Shown: piece by piece, positions 13,625 to 15,657 of the stretch | Position numbering within the stretch: the first letter of the stretch is position 1 | Layout: each line of letters opens with the position of its first letter | NCBI GenBank assembly: GCA_016789485.1 | Contig: JAEURE010000032.1 | Span: 1-15,657 of the forward strand | Origin: Anaerolineales bacterium | GTDB taxonomy: Bacteria > Chloroflexota > Anaerolineae > Anaerolineales > Villigracilaceae | DNA length: 15,657 nt | Reading direction: 5' to 3' | The notes under the pieces: generated by a model | Database searches by the model: none | What the model was told of the DNA's origin: nothing | What the model saw: only the letters and a program-made list of their open reading frames with translations | Position numbers and translations under genes: made by a program

Positions 13625-14049
13625 CATTTCCTCTTCTTCTTTACTTCTTTCTTCTTGTTTCCTTTTTTTAATTTCTCAAGTTCGAGTCTACTCTTCTCGA
13701 GCTCGGTCTCAAGCCTCTTTCGTTCCATATCCGCAAGGGAGGCTTCGCGCCTCTCCTTTCGCCACGTAATGACAGTGGTAGTGACAAAGCCAACCAGCGA
13801 AGTTGCGGATGCGATGATTGACCCGAACAGCGTGATGGAGTCGCTTTTGATCGAAGGCAGACCGGGCATGGGGTGTTCTTCCGTCCCAGTAGATGGAGTG
13901 TCTCCAGGAGATTGCGTCCCAACTGCAAGGGATGAATTGATCTCAGAAAAAACGTTACCAATCCTTGGTCCTAGGATGGCAAAAAACAAAACCGTGCTGG
14001 ATGCCACAAAAATGACAAGGAAAATGTTTCGCAGAGTTTCGGGTTTCAT
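13624..14049 (-). CDS. Small two-helix membrane protein with coiled-coil tail
   Basis: I do not recognise this 141-residue protein. It has a membrane helix at about 8-27 and a second at about 72-95. Between them lies a Pro/Thr/Gly-rich loop of some 40 residues that is probably outside the cell. After WRKERREA the C-terminal third (98-130) is a heptad-like, highly charged coiled coil, ending in a run of Lys (KKEVKKKRK). The positive tail and the flanking charges predict that both ends are cytoplasmic. The start ATG lies 21 bases after the stop of the preceding gene, with only a weak AGG as ribosome binding site. It is the last gene of a three-gene surface-protein group. A scaffold or nucleic-acid-binding role of the basic tail is possible but unproven. 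Confidence 0.75.
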   Translation of the reverse strand: MKPETLRNIFLVIFVASSTVLFFAILGPRIGNVFSEINSSLAVGTQSPGDTPSTGTEEHPMPGLPSIKSDSITLFGSIIASATSLVGFVTTTVITWRKERREASLADMERKRLETELEKSRLELEKLKKGNKKKEVKKKRK

Positions 14050-14070
14050 GGCGTCGCCTACTTTGCGATG

Positions 14071-14799
14071 TTACGGGTTCTTCTTGAACCTCACCAACAC
14101 CAAATTCTTGGAACAATCATTGAAAGTGTCTATATAAACATTATCAGAGAGCGGCAATCCAGCCTGATCGAGTATCTGAATGTATAACAAGCCATTGGAG
14201 GAAATCGGAACGGTTCCCAGGGTAAATTCATAACCGGATTTCCCATAAGCCGGCGCAATGCTGCTGACCGTCAACTCGTTCCTGGATTTGTTATTGTAGA
14301 AGCCAACAAGCCGAACAGTGATACGGAGCATGTCTGCATTATTCGAATCCACGATTGTCCCGCCCACGCCCTGCCAATTACAGCCCAGTTCCGGGTGGAT
14401 GATGGTGCTGTCAATGTATGTAACAGTTGCTGAAAAAGGCGCCTTTGGCGTTTTTGTCGGCGATGGGGTAATGGAAGGCGTGATCAACGATAAAAGTGTT
14501 GGGGAAGGCTCCAATGTAAAGGTGGGCAAAAGCGTTGGAGTTTCCGTCACATTGATCGGAGTATACGTCCATGTGGGTAGAAGTTGGATCTGCGTGATGG
14601 TAGGGGTTGGCGGCATATTGGCACTTAAGCGTGCCGGACTAAACGGATTAATGGGCGAATTCGGCATCATATACACAGCCGCAAAATACGCCACAATGCA
14701 AAGGGTGAGAAGGAGAGTAAATATACTAAGCACGTCCCAAATTGCCAGGCGTGAACCCCTTTTGGGCGCGGGGGAATCGTCATAGTCGTATTTGCTCAT
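14071..14799 (-). CDS. Membrane-anchored Pro/Thr-stalk protein with Cys-pair beta domain
   Basis: A 242-residue protein of unknown function with a short cytoplasmic N-terminus (DYDDSPAPKRGSR), a membrane helix at about 20-44, a Pro/Thr-rich stalk (62-120, many TPT and PSPT steps) and an extracellular domain (123-240) that is probably beta-rich. This domain starts with ELGCNWQGVGGTIVD and ends DTFNDCSKNLVLVRF; Cys140 and Cys229 may form a disulfide. I recall similar domains, with GCxWxGVxG near the start and CxxNLI near the end, in other Chloroflexota surface proteins, without a known role. I chose ATG 14799, since GGAGAG precedes it by 6 bases; an upstream in-frame TTG at 14811 would overlap that site. 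It lies 34 bases behind the foldase lipoprotein gene, so both are probably in one operon. Confidence 0.78.
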   Translation of the reverse strand: MSKYDYDDSPAPKRGSRLAIWDVLSIFTLLLTLCIVAYFAAVYMMPNSPINPFSPARLSANMPPTPTITQIQLLPTWTYTPINVTETPTLLPTFTLEPSPTLLSLITPSITPSPTKTPKAPFSATVTYIDSTIIHPELGCNWQGVGGTIVDSNNADMLRITVRLVGFYNNKSRNELTVSSIAPAYGKSGYEFTLGTVPISSNGLLYIQILDQAGLPLSDNVYIDTFNDCSKNLVLVRFKKNP

Positions 14800-14833
14800 T
14801 AGTCTCTCCAAAAAATAATCTTATCCAACCCAA

Positions 14834-15657
14834 TTACGGGGCCAGAACAATATCACTACTTGCGCGTTTTTCAGCAATCCAATTCTTTAACGTCTGTTCC
14901 TGTACGCTCAATAAAGCATCCGGGGACAATGGATGGTTGGCACGTTCGAGTGCCTTGAAAATATGAAATCCTGCATCTGTCGCGATGATGGCGCTGTATT
15001 GGCCGGCTTGCAAAGCAAAGACCGCTTCGTCGGCGCCGACATCCAGCAGATAACCTTGCGGCACCCAGCCCAACTCGCCGAGGGTGACCGGGTCATACAA
15101 TGCAGCCAGTTCATCAAAATCAGCGCCGGTGTTCAATTGCTCCAACGCAGACTGCGCATCTTCCTGATTATAGGTCAAAATCTGGCGCAGGTGAATTTGC
15201 TCCACAACGACAGGCACATCCGCAATGATTTTGTCACGCATCCAGGCTGCTTCCGTGGAGCGTTTCAATGCAACTCGAAAGGATGCATCGTCATAGCCAT
15301 GAGCGGATTGCCATTGGGCAAGTTCATCGGCACTGCCAAGCGCATCAATTCTGGACTGGAGGTCTGTTTCTGTCAAATTGAAATTCGCTTCTCTGGCTGC
15401 TTGTGCCAGCAAAAACTGCGCGATCATATCCTCAAGAACAGCCTTGTTCGCATCCTCATCAGTGAAGGAGAGTCCCAGTGCAGTTTGTGCAGTTTTGTAA
15501 CGCTCCAACTCCGCCTGAAATTCTGCCGTGGTAATGTACTCGCCATTGACAGATGCAACCGAAGGCGGCGGTGTGGCAGTAGGAGGCTCGGGCGTAAACG
15601 TCGGTAGTTCGGGAGTGGGCGTGCTCGGGTTTAAGAAAGAGACGCAGGCACTTAATC
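14834..15657 (-). CDS. SurA/PrsA-like peptidyl-prolyl isomerase lipoprotein (5' end missing)
   Basis: A secreted foldase cut by the window edge; 273 codons are visible. The frame enters with LSAC, a lipobox just behind an unseen signal peptide, so the mature protein should be lipid-anchored at Cys. A Pro/Thr linker (STPTPELPTFTPEPPT) follows, then a SurA-type N-terminal helical domain from VNGEYITTAEFQAELERY to about MRDKII, and a parvulin (PpiC) domain: QIHLRQILTYNQEDAQSAL, GADFDELAALYD, GELGWVPQGYL and AGFHIFKALE. The YSxDP loop common in parvulins is shortened to YDPVTLGELGW. The reading frame is open to the edge, so internal TTG codons such as 15508 are not the start. The role is folding of exported proteins, fitting its surface-protein neighbours downstream. 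Confidence 0.85.
   Translation of the reverse strand, partial: LSACVSFLNPSTPTPELPTFTPEPPTATPPPSVASVNGEYITTAEFQAELERYKTAQTALGLSFTDEDANKAVLEDMIAQFLLAQAAREANFNLTETDLQSRIDALGSADELAQWQSAHGYDDASFRVALKRSTEAAWMRDKIIADVPVVVEQIHLRQILTYNQEDAQSALEQLNTGADFDELAALYDPVTLGELGWVPQGYLLDVGADEAVFALQAGQYSAIIATDAGFHIFKALERANHPLSPDALLSVQEQTLKNWIAEKRASSDIVLAP

Overview
The window reads as chromosomal DNA of a bacterium of the phylum Chloroflexota, most likely class Anaerolineae. This placement is inference. It rests on four things: a mevalonate-pathway decarboxylase in a bacterium; several membrane-anchored proteins with long Pro/Thr-rich linkers; a TPR-membrane-TAP-hydrolase fusion; and ArsR-DUF2087 regulators. No plasmid, phage, insertion sequence, rRNA or CRISPR is visible, and no gene-free stretch exceeds 300 bases.

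Region 1 (1-3428). A decarboxylase of the mevalonate pathway follows the tail of an upstream gene. Next come the site-2 protease rseP and a HEAT-repeat protein 3 bases after it. A convergent tRNA-Lys(UUU) shares one bidirectional terminator with this group.

Region 2 (3429-6445). Thioredoxin with an unusual CQPC active site is followed by an 838-residue protein with a cytoplasmic TPR-like head, one membrane helix and an extracellular serine peptidase-like alpha/beta hydrolase.

Region 3 (6446-7942). This is the translation operon infC-rpmI-rplT, closed by a strong terminator and rich in RNA signals. A clear -35/-10 promoter precedes a short leader hairpin. The infC gene appears to start at a non-canonical AUA codon. 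A hairpin precedes rpmI, and a possible H-type pseudoknot lies just before the rplT ribosome binding site. I see these as candidates for IF3 and L20 autoregulation.

Region 4 (7943-10578). A macrodomain protein, a SpoU/TrmH RNA methyltransferase and a DUF711 protein lie in one direction and end at another bidirectional terminator.

Region 5 (10602-12535, minus strand). A tight cassette holds two paralogous ArsR-DUF2087 regulators and a GNAT acetyltransferase, each joined to the next by an ATGA overlap. It is driven by a near-consensus promoter whose -10 is overlapped by a 32-bp near-palindrome, a likely operator for self-repression.

Region 6 (12601-13624). This is the branched-chain aminotransferase ilvE with its own -10 box and a bidirectional terminator.

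Region 7 (13624-15657, minus strand). Three surface genes lie in a row: a SurA/PrsA-like lipoprotein foldase cut by the window edge, a membrane-anchored protein with a Pro/Thr stalk and a Cys-containing beta-rich domain, and a small two-helix membrane protein with a charged coiled-coil tail. Their joint role is unknown.
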